Origin: Saccharothrix sp. ALI-22-I
GTDB lineage: Bacteria > Actinomycetota > Actinomycetes > Mycobacteriales > Pseudonocardiaceae
NCBI RefSeq assembly: GCF_001984175.1
Contig: NZ_MTQP01000068.1
Coordinates: forward strand, 248,001 to 312,000
Direction: 5' to 3'
DNA: 64,000 nt
Under the pieces are notes generated by a model that was given only the letters and a program-made list of their open reading frames with translations, ran no database searches and was not told where the DNA came from. Below, in pieces: positions 22,014-29,722 of this stretch. Position 1 is the first letter of the stretch. Every line of letters starts with the position of its first letter. Both the position numbers and the translations under genes were made by a program.

Positions 22014-25000
22014 GTGAGCCCTGTGGTCGAGTTCCGCGTCCTCGGCCCGTTGCAGGTACTGGTCGACGGCGAACAGGTCGCGGTGCGGGCGGGACGGCAG
22101 CGTTCGCTGCTGGTGTCGCTGCTCATGCGCGCCGGCGCCGGCGTCTCGGTCGACGAGTTGGCGGAACACATCTGGGGCACCGAGCCACCCGCGCGGGCAC
22201 GCGGCACGTTGCAGACCTACGTGATGCGGTTGCGGCAGGTGCTGGGCCCGGCCGTGCCGATCCGGACCGTTCCCGACGGCTACCTGATCGACGTCGATGA
22301 ACGCACCATCGACGTGATGCGGTTCGAACAGCTGGTAGAGGAGGGCGAGCGGGAACGGGCCGCGGGCCGACTGGAGTCCGCGGCGGCCATCTTCACCGCG
22401 GCGCTGGCGCTGTGGCGGGGGCCGGCGATGGTGGACGTGCCGTCGGAGGTGCTGCACCGCGACGAGGTGCCGCGGCTGGGCGAACGGCGGCTGCACGTGG
22501 AGGAACGCCGGGTCGAGGTGGACCTGGAACTGGGCCGGCACGCCGAGCTGATCCCCGAGCTGTCCCGGCTGACCAGCGAACACCCGCTGCGGGAACGGCT
22601 GTGGTCGCAGCTGATGATCGCGCTGTACCGGTCCGGGCGGCAGGCCGACGCGCTGGGTGCGTACCGGCGGGTCAGCGGGCTGCTGGCCGAGCAGCTGGGC
22701 ATCGACCCCGGTGACGAGCTGCGGCGCGTGCACCAGCAGGTGCTCGGCGGGTCGCCGTCGCCGGCCCTGGGGCAGAGTGCGGCGGCTGCTCGGCGCGACC
22801 GGGTGGTGCCGTCGCAGCTGCCCGCCGACATCGGCGATTTCGTGGGCCGTGAGCAGGCCGTTCAGTTGATCGAGGCGTTGCTGCGGACGGCGCAGGGCGT
22901 GCCGGTGGTGACGTTGGCCGGGCCGCCCGGCGTGGGCAAGACGGCGCTGGCCGTGCACACGGCGCACAAGATGCGGCGCTTCTTCCCCGACGGGCAGCTG
23001 TACGTGAACCTGCGCGGGTACGCCCAGGGGCCGCCGTTGAGCGCGGTGGACGTGCTGCCGCGGTTCCTGCGGGCGCAGGGCGTGCCGCCCGAGTCGGTGC
23101 CGCTCGACCAGGACGAGCAGGAGGCGATGTTCCGGTCCCGGTTGACCGACCAGCAGGTGCTGCTGGTGCTGGACAACGCGGCCAACGCCGAGCAGATCCG
23201 GCCGCTGCTGCCCGGCTCGCCCGGCTGCGCGGTGCTGGTGACCAGCCGGGACACCTTGCGCGGGCTGGCGGTGAGCCACGCCGCGTCCAACGTGCGGCTG
23301 GACGTGATGGACCTGGCCGAGACGCGGGCGCTGCTGGCCGGGATGCTCGGCGACGAGGTGGTGGCGTCGCAGTCGGAGGCGGCCGACGAGCTGGCCGAGC
23401 TGTGCGCGCACCTGCCGCTGGCGTTGCGGATCGCGGCGGCCAACCTGCTGTCCCGGCCGGAGATCACCATCGCGTCGTACGTGGAGGAGCTGCGGGCGGG
23501 CAACCGGCTGGCGGCGTTGGCCGTGGAGGGTGACGAGCGCGCTGCGGTGCACGCGGCGTTCGGCCTGTCGTACACGGCGTTGAAGCCGGATCTGGCGTCA
23601 CTGTTCCGGCTGCTGTCGCTGGCGCCGGGCGACATCACGCCGGACGTGGCCGCCGCGTTGGGCGGTCTGACCACGCAGGACGCCCGACGCCGGCTCGACC
23701 GGCTGGCCACCGCGAACCTCGTGGACAACCACGCGCCCGGCCGGTACCAGTTCCACGACCTGCTGCGGGACTACGCGGCCGAGCGGCGGTCGATCGAGGA
23801 CGACGCGGCGGAGAGCGCCCAGGCCGGGCGGCGGCTGTTGGACTGGTCGATCCGGTCGGTGGACAACGCCACCGACGCGTTCAAGAGCACGCTGTTGCGG
23901 TTGCCGCGCACGGACGTCGTGCCGGGCGTGACCCCGCGCCTGTTCTCGACCTCGGCGGAGGCGCTGGCCTGGCTGGATGCCGAGCGGGGCAACCTGGTCG
24001 GGCTGGTCCTGCACGCGGCCGACCGCCAACCCGACCGGGACGTGTGGCAGCTGGCCGACGCGTTGCGGCGGTACTTCTACACGATCGGGTTGCCGGTGGA
24101 GTGGCTGGCGACGGCGAAGGCCGGGCTGGCGGTGGCGCAGGCCGTCCAGGACCCGGTCGGCGAGGTGGCGATGCTGTCCTCGTTGGGCACGCTGTACTGG
24201 GCGATCGGGCAGCACCGGGTGGCCGTCGACTACTTCCGCCGGGCCATCCCGATCCAGCAGCGCACCGGCGCCGCGCCCGCCGTCGAGGCGGCCGTGCTGG
24301 CGAACCTCGGCGCGGTGTACATCGATGTGGGCGATCTGGAGCAGGCCGCGGACCACCTTGAGCGCGCTTTGGTGATCACGCGGTCCATCGGGGCGTTGCA
24401 GCAGGAGGGCATCGCCCAGCTCAACCTCGGCGGCGTGTACATGCAGCTCGGGCAGCTGGACCGGGCGGTGTCGTCGTTCGAGGGCGCGTTGGACGTCGGC
24501 AACCGGCTCGGGGCGTGGATGACGCAGGCCGACAGCCACCGGGCGTTGGCCGAGGTGCACCTGTTCCTGGGACAGCCGGAACGGGCGGCGCAGCTCTACG
24601 AGAGGTGCGGTGAGCTGTACGAACGCGCCGGGGCACGCGGGTTCGCGCACTTCTCGCACGAGGGCCTGGCGTTGGCTTACGTGATGCGGGGCCGTTGGGC
24701 CGACGCCGCGCGTGAGGCCGGTCGCGCGGTGGGCATCGCGCAGGAGTTGGGCAACCTGAAGGGGTTGTGCGACGCGAAGAACGCCCTGGGTGAGGCGCTG
24801 TGCGGGTTGGGGCGGCTGGACGAGGCGGTGGAGCGCACCACGGAGGCGCTGCGGATCGCCGAGGAGACCGGCTACCCGTTGGGGATCTGCGCGGCACGGC
24901 GGAGCCTCGCTTTGACCCACCGTGCGGCGGGCCGGCTGGACGAGGCCCGGTACTCGGCCGGCCAGGCGCTGGACAGCGCGGTCCGCTACCGGCTGCGGAT

Positions 25001-25295
25001 CGCCGAGGTGGACGTGCTGGCCGTGCTCGGGCGGATCAGGCTCGACCAGGGTGACGTGTCGCAGGCCTTGGACCTGGCGCTGCGGTGCCTGGAGTCGAGC
25101 CGGACCACGGGACAGCGGTTCGTGCACGCACGGGCCGCGCACCTGGCGGGCGACGCCCTGGCCGCCACCGGCGATCTCTCCGCCGCGCGCAGCCACTGGC
25201 GGACCGCGTTGGAGTGGTTCACCGCCATCGGGTCACCGGAGGCGGACATCGTGCGGGCTGTCCCGAAGTGCTCGGCAGAGGACGGGTCGGCGTAG
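22014..25295 (+). CDS. AfsR-like SARP regulator with NB-ARC and TPR domains
   Basis: A 1093-aa regulator. Residues 1-95 form the OmpR-like winged helix of SARP proteins (FRVLGPLQVLVDG ... SLLVSLLMRAGAGVSVDELAEHIWG). Residues about 100-245 are the bacterial transcriptional activator (BTAD) domain (ERLWSQLMIALYRSGRQADALGAYRRVSGLL). Then comes an NB-ARC/STAND ATPase with Walker A LAGPPGVGKTALAVH (about 302-316) and QVLLVLDNAAN as Walker B. The last 400 residues are TPRs (AVLANLGAVYIDVGDLEQAADHLERAL and repeats). Start GTG 22014 with GGAGGGAGG upstream. Such proteins activate secondary metabolism or transport; the divergent opp operon is a plausible target. Confidence 0.93.
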   Translation: MSPVVEFRVLGPLQVLVDGEQVAVRAGRQRSLLVSLLMRAGAGVSVDELAEHIWGTEPPARARGTLQTYVMRLRQVLGPAVPIRTVPDGYLIDVDERTIDVMRFEQLVEEGERERAAGRLESAAAIFTAALALWRGPAMVDVPSEVLHRDEVPRLGERRLHVEERRVEVDLELGRHAELIPELSRLTSEHPLRERLWSQLMIALYRSGRQADALGAYRRVSGLLAEQLGIDPGDELRRVHQQVLGGSPSPALGQSAAAARRDRVVPSQLPADIGDFVGREQAVQLIEALLRTAQGVPVVTLAGPPGVGKTALAVHTAHKMRRFFPDGQLYVNLRGYAQGPPLSAVDVLPRFLRAQGVPPESVPLDQDEQEAMFRSRLTDQQVLLVLDNAANAEQIRPLLPGSPGCAVLVTSRDTLRGLAVSHAASNVRLDVMDLAETRALLAGMLGDEVVASQSEAADELAELCAHLPLALRIAAANLLSRPEITIASYVEELRAGNRLAALAVEGDERAAVHAAFGLSYTALKPDLASLFRLLSLAPGDITPDVAAALGGLTTQDARRRLDRLATANLVDNHAPGRYQFHDLLRDYAAERRSIEDDAAESAQAGRRLLDWSIRSVDNATDAFKSTLLRLPRTDVVPGVTPRLFSTSAEALAWLDAERGNLVGLVLHAADRQPDRDVWQLADALRRYFYTIGLPVEWLATAKAGLAVAQAVQDPVGEVAMLSSLGTLYWAIGQHRVAVDYFRRAIPIQQRTGAAPAVEAAVLANLGAVYIDVGDLEQAADHLERALVITRSIGALQQEGIAQLNLGGVYMQLGQLDRAVSSFEGALDVGNRLGAWMTQADSHRALAEVHLFLGQPERAAQLYERCGELYERAGARGFAHFSHEGLALAYVMRGRWADAAREAGRAVGIAQELGNLKGLCDAKNALGEALCGLGRLDEAVERTTEALRIAEETGYPLGICAARRSLALTHRAAGRLDEARYSAGQALDSAVRYRLRIAEVDVLAVLGRIRLDQGDVSQALDLALRCLESSRTTGQRFVHARAAHLAGDALAATGDLSAARSHWRTALEWFTAIGSPEADIVRAVPKCSAEDGSA

Positions 25296-25314
25296 CCGCC
25301 AGGCTCGGCTTGGC

Positions 25315-25350
25315 GTTCAGTTGTCCGTTCAGTTGTCCGTTCAGGTGACC
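25315..25350 (+). repeat. 12-bp tandem repeat, about three copies
   Basis: GTTCAGTTGTCC at 25315 and 25327, with a diverged third unit GTTCAGGTGACC at 25339 that includes the stop codon region of the kinase gene. Located between two convergent genes; no function evident. Confidence 0.6.
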
Positions 25351-25826
25351 GTGACGATCCGGTCGGCGCGGGATCGGGTGTCGTCGACGGCGAACCAGCC
25401 GCGTTCGAAGGCCTGCCAGCGTTCGAGGTGTCGGCGGTTCTGCTCGCCGTCTCGCTCGACGGCGCGGCGCAGGCGTTCCTCCGGGTCCGGCAGCTCCACC
25501 CAGATCGCTTCGTCCAGGCGTGCGGCGATGGAGCGACGCGCGGCCGAGACGCCCTCGATGATCAGGACGTCCGGCACCGGCACGGTGACCCGGTCGCCGA
25601 GCTTCGGCCAGCCGTCGGTCCAGTCCATGCGCTGGTAGCGGGCCTCGCGGCCGTGCCACAGCGGTTCCAGGACGTCGGCGAGCAGACGCGGCCACCAGGA
25701 CACCGGGTCGGTCCAGGTGGCGAAGTGGTCGGTCGGCACCACGGTCGCGCCCAGCTCCTCGGCCAGGCGCGCCGCGTAGGTCGACTTGCCCGAACCCGAC
25801 GGCCCGTCGACCGCGACCAGCCTCAC
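25341..25826 (-). CDS. Uridine-kinase-like P-loop kinase
   Basis: A 161-aa P-loop NTPase. Walker A is VDGPSGSGKSTYAARLAEEL (about 6-25). A PTDHFATW segment resembles the DDF/DHF substrate motif of uridine kinases, DVLIIEGVSAARRSI is the Walker-B-like strand, and ERDGEQNRRHLERWQAFERGWF is an arginine-rich lid. The domain is shorter than full Udk, so a generic nucleoside/nucleotide kinase of the AAA_18/uridine-kinase group is the safe call. Start GTG 25826, overlapping the recR stop by 4 bp. It ends the dnaX-ybaB-recR transcript. Confidence 0.7.
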   Translation of the reverse strand: MRLVAVDGPSGSGKSTYAARLAEELGATVVPTDHFATWTDPVSWWPRLLADVLEPLWHGREARYQRMDWTDGWPKLGDRVTVPVPDVLIIEGVSAARRSIAARLDEAIWVELPDPEERLRRAVERDGEQNRRHLERWQAFERGWFAVDDTRSRADRIVTVT

Positions 25827-26416
25827 ATGCTGCGCCGGCCGGACAGGGCCCGCCCCAGGGTGAGCTCGTCGGCGAACTCCAGGTCGCCGCCCATCGGCAG
25901 GCCCGACGCGAGCCTGGTGACGGTGAGGCCCGGGAAGTCGCGCAGCATCCGGACCAGGTAGGTCGCGGTCGCCTCACCCTCGGTGTTCGGGTCCGTGGCG
26001 ATGATGATCTCGGACACGTCCGTGCCGATCCGGGTGAGCAGCTGCCTGATCCGCAGCTGGTCCGGCCCGACCCCGGACAACGGGTCCAGTGCCCCGCCCA
26101 GGACGTGGTAGCGGCCCTTGAACTCACGGGTCCGCTCGACCGCGAGCACGTCCTTCGGCTCCTCCACCACGCAGATCAGGGTCAGGTCACGGCGCGGGTC
26201 GCGACAGATGCGGCAGGTCGCCTCGGCCGAGACGTTGCCGCACACGTCGCAGAACACCACGCCTTCCTTGACCTTCTGCAACGCGTCCTGGAGCCGGCCG
26301 ATGTCGGCCGGGTCCGCGGCGAGCAGGTGGAAGGCGATGCGCTGCGCGCTCTTGGGACCGACGCCCGGCAACCGGCCGAGTTCGTCGATCAAGTCCTGGA
26401 CGGGCCCTTCGTACAT
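25823..26416 (-). CDS. recR: Recombination mediator RecR
   Basis: A 197-aa RecR, which with RecF/RecO loads RecA on gapped DNA. The N-terminal helix-hairpin-helix is LIDELGRLPGVGPKSAQRIAFHLL (about 8-31), the C4 zinc finger is FCDVCGNVSAEATCRICRD (about 54-72), and the Toprim domain has CVVEEPKDVLAVERT and ATDPNTEGEATATYL. Full length. The ATG overlaps the ybaB stop by one base (TGATG). The dnaX-ybaB-recR order is the conserved bacterial one. Confidence 0.97.
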   Translation of the reverse strand: MYEGPVQDLIDELGRLPGVGPKSAQRIAFHLLAADPADIGRLQDALQKVKEGVVFCDVCGNVSAEATCRICRDPRRDLTLICVVEEPKDVLAVERTREFKGRYHVLGGALDPLSGVGPDQLRIRQLLTRIGTDVSEIIIATDPNTEGEATATYLVRMLRDFPGLTVTRLASGLPMGGDLEFADELTLGRALSGRRSM

Positions 26417-26763
26417 CAGCCGAACAGCTTCCCGAGACCACCCAGGTCGTCCATCCCGCCCAGGCCGCCGGCCAGCGGGCCCATCTTCTGGGCGGCCAGC
26501 TCCTGGGCCGCGCGGTTCGCGTCCCGCACGGCCGCGACGACCAGGTCGGACAGCGTCTCGACGTCGTCCGGGTCGACCGCCTTCGGGTCGATGGTCAGGC
26601 TCTTGAGTTCGCCGCCGCCGGACACCACGGCGGTGACCAGACCGCCGCCGGCAGTGCCGGTGACCTCGGCCTCGGCCAGCTCTTGCTGCGCAGCGGCGAG
26701 CTGCTGCTGCATCATCTGCGCCTGCTGGAGGATCTGCTGCATGTTGGGCCCACCGGGTTGCAC
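26416..26763 (-). CDS. ybaB: YbaB/EbfC nucleoid-associated protein
   Basis: A 115-aa protein of the YbaB/EbfC family, small dimeric DNA-binding proteins encoded between dnaX and recR. MQQILQQAQMMQQQLAAAQQELAEAEVTGTAGGGLV forms the long N-terminal helix and first strand, and LKSLTIDPKAVDPDDVETLSDLVVAAVRDANRAAQEL is the conserved core. The glycine-rich tail GPLAGGLGGMDDLGGLGKLFG is normal for actinobacteria. Start taken as GTG 26763 with GAGAGGA upstream; the open frame extends further but without family similarity. Confidence 0.93.
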   Translation of the reverse strand: MQPGGPNMQQILQQAQMMQQQLAAAQQELAEAEVTGTAGGGLVTAVVSGGGELKSLTIDPKAVDPDDVETLSDLVVAAVRDANRAAQELAAQKMGPLAGGLGGMDDLGGLGKLFG

Positions 26764-26816
26764 CGCGGGTTCCTCTCTTCGGGGTCTTCCGCCGTTCACC
26801 AGCGTAGTCGCGTCGA

Positions 26817-29093
26817 TCAGCCCTTCAACGGCCGAGCACCCAGCTCGTCGGCGAGGAGCTTGAGCACGACCGCCTCCGGGTCGAGCCGCTGACCGTCCGC
26901 GTCGCCCGGCAGGGCTGCCTCGGCGAACATCTCCTCCTCGTCCACCGGTTCCGGCGGGAGGGGCTCATCGGGCTCCGGCGGCTCGGGCGGCGGCGGCACG
27001 TCGTCGGCCGGGGCCGATCGGCCGGGCGGCGCCTGGCGGGGCTCCGGCTGACGGGTCGGCGACTGGGCCTGGCTCGGCCTGGTCACCGGGGGGCGCTGCG
27101 GACGGGCCGCCGCCTGGCGGGCCGGTGCGGCGCTCGCGTCGCCGTGCACGCACTTCACCTGCCACGTGCCGCCCAGGACCTGCGCGAACGCGGCCGCGAT
27201 GGCGTCGGCGTTGCGCGGCTCGGCGAGGCGGCGGGCCAGCGGCGCGGAGGTGTGGGCGAGGGTGATCGTGTTGCCGTCGACGTCGGCGACCGTGGCGTTG
27301 GTGAGCATCGCCTCGGTGCTCCGGCTGGCCCCGCGGACCACGCCCAACAGCTCCGACCAGCGCCGCCGCACCTCGGCCGCGTCGACACCGCCCGAGGACG
27401 CCACCGGACTCGCCGGAACCGCTTGGACCGCCTCGTCCGGCTCACCCGCGGCCTGCGGAGCGGCGACGTGCGGCCGCACGTCGGCCGGGGAACCGGCAGG
27501 GCTTTCGGCCGCACGCGTGTCAGCGGCAGCCGGTGCGCCTCCGGGCTGCATCGCCGCCGACCGGAGCACGGGAGGGGCAGGCGGCTGGACGGCCGGGCCA
27601 CCGCTCGCCTCGGCGTTGGTCGCGCTGCCCGGCTGCATCGCCGCAGACCGCAGCACGGGAGGAGCGGGAGGCTGGGCGATCGGGCTACCGCTCGCCTCGG
27701 CGTTGGTCGCGCTGCCCGGCTGCATCGCCGCAGACCGCAGTACCGGAGGCCCGGGCGGCGGGGCGTCGGCGGAGGCGCTCTGCGCGGTCGGGCCGACCGG
27801 CGCGGCGGCCTGCGGCCGGGACGGCTGCGGCGGGACGGGCGCGGGTTCGGCGGGACGCTGCGAGGGACGCTGGAACTTCGTCTCCGGGGCCGCGCCGGCT
27901 GCCGTTGCCGGCCCCGCCGGTGCGCCACTGGCGGGTGGGCCGTGGCGTTCCAGCTGTTCGACGCGTTGCACCAGGCCCGACTCGACATCGCCCACGGACG
28001 GCAGGAGCATCCGCGCGGTCACGAGTTCGAGCAGCAGGCGGGGCGCGGTGGAGCCGCGCATCTCGGTCAGCCCCTGGTGCAGGATTTCCGCCCACCGGGT
28101 GACCATCCCCGGCCTGGTCGCCGCACGCTGTCCGGCCATCTTGGCCAGCTCGTCGTCCGGCGCGGACACCAGACCGCGCTCCGCCGCGTCCGGCACGGCG
28201 TGCAGCAGCACCAGGTCGCGCAGCCGGTCGAGCAGGTCGGAGGCGAACCGGCGCGGGTCGTGCCCGGCCTCGACCAGCCGGTCGATGGTGCCGAACACCG
28301 CCGAGCCGTCGCCGGCCGCCAAGCCGTCCACCACGTCGTCGATCAGCGCCACGTCCGTCACGCCGAGCAGCGAGATCGCCCGGTCGTAGCGCACCCCTTC
28401 GGGGCCCGCGCCGGACAGCAGCTGGTCCATCACCGACTGGGTGTCCCGGGCCGACCCACCGCCCGCGCGGATCACCAGCGGGAACACCGACGGGTCGACC
28501 GCCACGCCCTCGGCCGCGCAGTTGCGCTCCAGCAACGCCCGCATCGCGCTCGGCGGGATCAGCCGGAACGGGTAGTGGTGCGTGCGCGAGCGGATGGTGG
28601 GCAGCACCTTGTCCGGCTCGGTGGTGGCGAAGATGAAGATCAGGTGCTCGGGCGGCTCTTCCACGATCTTCAGCAGGGCGTTGAAGCCCTGCGTGGTGAC
28701 CATGTGCGCCTCGTCGATGATGAACACCCGGTACCGCGACTCGGCCGGCGCGTAGAACGCCTTGTCCCGCAGCTCACGGGCATCGTCCACGCCGCCGTGG
28801 CTGGCCGCGTCGAGCTCCACCACGTCCACGGTGCCCGGACCGTTGGGCGCCAGGCCGATGCACGAGTTGCACACGCCGCACGGCTCCGGTGTCGGCCCCT
28901 GCACGCAGTTCAGCGAACGCGCCAGGATGCGGGCACTGGAGGTCTTGCCACAGCCACGGGGCCCGGAGAACAGGTAGGCGTGGTTGACCCGACCGGCCGC
29001 CAACGCGATGCGCAGCGGGTCGGTCACGTGCTCCTGCCCGACCACCTCGCCAAAGGTCGCCGGACGGTACTTGCGGTAGAGGGCGAGCGCCAC
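26817..29093 (-). CDS. dnaX: DNA polymerase III subunit gamma/tau
   Basis: A 758-aa clamp-loader ATPase. Residues 1-370 are conserved: ALYRKYRPATFGEVVGQEHV, Walker A FSGPRGCGKTSSARILAR, the zinc module CVQGPTPEPCGVCNSC, the Walker B region RVFIIDEAHMVTTQGFNALLK and the sensor FIFATTEPDKVLPTIRSR. The tau-like C-terminus from about 375 is Pro/Ala-rich, with an internal 29-residue repeat, then a conserved tau domain (RRRWSELLGVVRGASRSTEAML). Start GTG 29093 is set by homology. The SRP RNA gene lies just upstream on the same strand, the usual actinobacterial arrangement. Confidence 0.96.
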   Translation of the reverse strand: MALALYRKYRPATFGEVVGQEHVTDPLRIALAAGRVNHAYLFSGPRGCGKTSSARILARSLNCVQGPTPEPCGVCNSCIGLAPNGPGTVDVVELDAASHGGVDDARELRDKAFYAPAESRYRVFIIDEAHMVTTQGFNALLKIVEEPPEHLIFIFATTEPDKVLPTIRSRTHHYPFRLIPPSAMRALLERNCAAEGVAVDPSVFPLVIRAGGGSARDTQSVMDQLLSGAGPEGVRYDRAISLLGVTDVALIDDVVDGLAAGDGSAVFGTIDRLVEAGHDPRRFASDLLDRLRDLVLLHAVPDAAERGLVSAPDDELAKMAGQRAATRPGMVTRWAEILHQGLTEMRGSTAPRLLLELVTARMLLPSVGDVESGLVQRVEQLERHGPPASGAPAGPATAAGAAPETKFQRPSQRPAEPAPVPPQPSRPQAAAPVGPTAQSASADAPPPGPPVLRSAAMQPGSATNAEASGSPIAQPPAPPVLRSAAMQPGSATNAEASGGPAVQPPAPPVLRSAAMQPGGAPAAADTRAAESPAGSPADVRPHVAAPQAAGEPDEAVQAVPASPVASSGGVDAAEVRRRWSELLGVVRGASRSTEAMLTNATVADVDGNTITLAHTSAPLARRLAEPRNADAIAAAFAQVLGGTWQVKCVHGDASAAPARQAAARPQRPPVTRPSQAQSPTRQPEPRQAPPGRSAPADDVPPPPEPPEPDEPLPPEPVDEEEMFAEAALPGDADGQRLDPEAVVLKLLADELGARPLKG
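27546..27760 (-). repeat. 87-bp tandem repeat inside dnaX
   Basis: The segment starting CTGCATCGCCGC recurs at 27546, 27633 and 27720 (period 87 bp = 29 codons). Copies one and two are nearly full; the third matches only over its first 35 or so bases. It encodes PPVLRSAAMQPGSATNAEAS-type units in the tau linker. Confidence 0.85.
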
Positions 29094-29128
29094 GTCGGGG
29101 ACCTTACCGGGAGGGTCCGACAAAAGAA

Positions 29129-29217
29129 GGGGACCCCGTGCACCCACCAGAGCCCGCTTATCCTTGCTGCCTTCCGGCCCTGGGGAGGTTCGCGAGATAT
29201 GTGCCGCACGAGGTCCG
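29129..29217 (-). ncRNA. ffs: Signal recognition particle RNA (4.5S-like)
   Basis: The minus strand contains GGGCCGGAAGGCAGCAAGG, the invariant SRP domain IV core (GGAA tetraloop, symmetric loop GCAGCA). Flanking strands GGACCTCGTGC and GCACGGGGTCC close the long helix. Length is about 88 nt, typical of the small bacterial SRP RNA. It lies just upstream of dnaX on the same strand. Confidence 0.93.
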
Positions 29218-29270
29218 AGTCAAGTGTAGCCGCCTCGCCCCGAGTGCCACCGGCACCCCCGATTCCCGCG

Positions 29271-29477
29271 CTAGCCCACCGCGGTGGTGAACAGCGGAAC
29301 GGCGTGGTCGAGGGCGTAGGACGTGCCGAGGGCCGAGCCGCTGGAGAAGGCGTTGACCAGGTTCGCGTCCTCCAGGATCAACGCCTTGTCGCTCACCAGG
29401 GGGTTGGCCTTCAACGCGGACGCGTCACCGCCGATGGGGAACAGGACGGTCAGGTCGACCACAAGACCACGCTTCAT
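29271..29477 (-). pseudogene. Remnant of an iron-siderophore binding protein (FecB/FepB type)
   Basis: A 68-aa ORF. From about residue 13 it resembles the C-terminal end of FecB-like periplasmic siderophore-binding proteins: FPIGGDASALKANPLVSDKA, then LVNAFSSGSALGTSYALDHAVPLF, equivalent to the family's closing (G)ALSFS..LSLPYALD..VP segment. The signal peptide and the first 250 or so residues expected of the family are missing. The start ATG directly abuts an iron box (29477-29495), so an internal deletion appears to have fused the promoter to the 3' end. A small functional peptide cannot be excluded. Confidence 0.45.
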
Positions 29478-29495
29478 TAGGCAAGCCTAACCGAA
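29477..29495 (-). promoter_or_regulatory. IdeR/DmdR (DtxR-type) iron box
   Basis: The minus strand reads TTCGGTTAGGCTTGCCTAA, matching 16 of 19 positions of the DtxR/IdeR consensus TTAGGTTAGGCTAACCTAA. It ends at the A of the start codon of the FecB remnant, so an mRNA from this promoter would be leaderless or start within the box. Confidence 0.6.
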
Positions 29496-29576
29496 CTTGC
29501 CGTCGATCTCGCGTGGACCGAGGCCGACGACCACCCGTTTTGGGTGGCGCGCAGGCCCTCCGTTAGACTCCTCCAC

Positions 29577-29664
29577 GGAGGATTCGCATAGTGGCCTAGT
29601 GCGCACGACTGGAAATCGTGTTGGGTTAACCCCCTCACGGGTTCAAATCCCGTATCCTCCGCCA
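29577..29664 (+). tRNA. tRNA-Ser(GGA)
   Basis: Acceptor GGAGGAT pairs with ATCCTCC; the anticodon loop CTGGAAA (anticodon GGA at 29611-29613) sits on a CACGA/TCGTG stem. A long variable arm typical of Ser tRNA, a TTCAAAT T-loop and an encoded CCA end are present. Confidence 0.95.
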
Positions 29665-29674
29665 GCACCACGAA

Positions 29675-29710
29675 AGGCCCCCTCGGACTTCGCGTCCGAG
29701 GGGGCCTTTT
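29675..29710. terminator. Terminator for tRNA-Ser and the secreted nuclease gene
   Basis: AGGCCCCCTCGGAC / GTCCGAGGGGGCCT around TTCGC, followed by TTTT on the plus strand. Placed between the convergent tRNA and nuclease genes. Confidence 0.88.
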
Positions 29711-29722
29711 CGCTGTTCGGGA

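Noticed and set aside
22014..25295. NB-ARC/TPR protein as an Avs-type anti-phage STAND
   Set aside because: The N-terminal SARP winged helix plus BTAD domain identifies a transcriptional regulator of the AfsR type.
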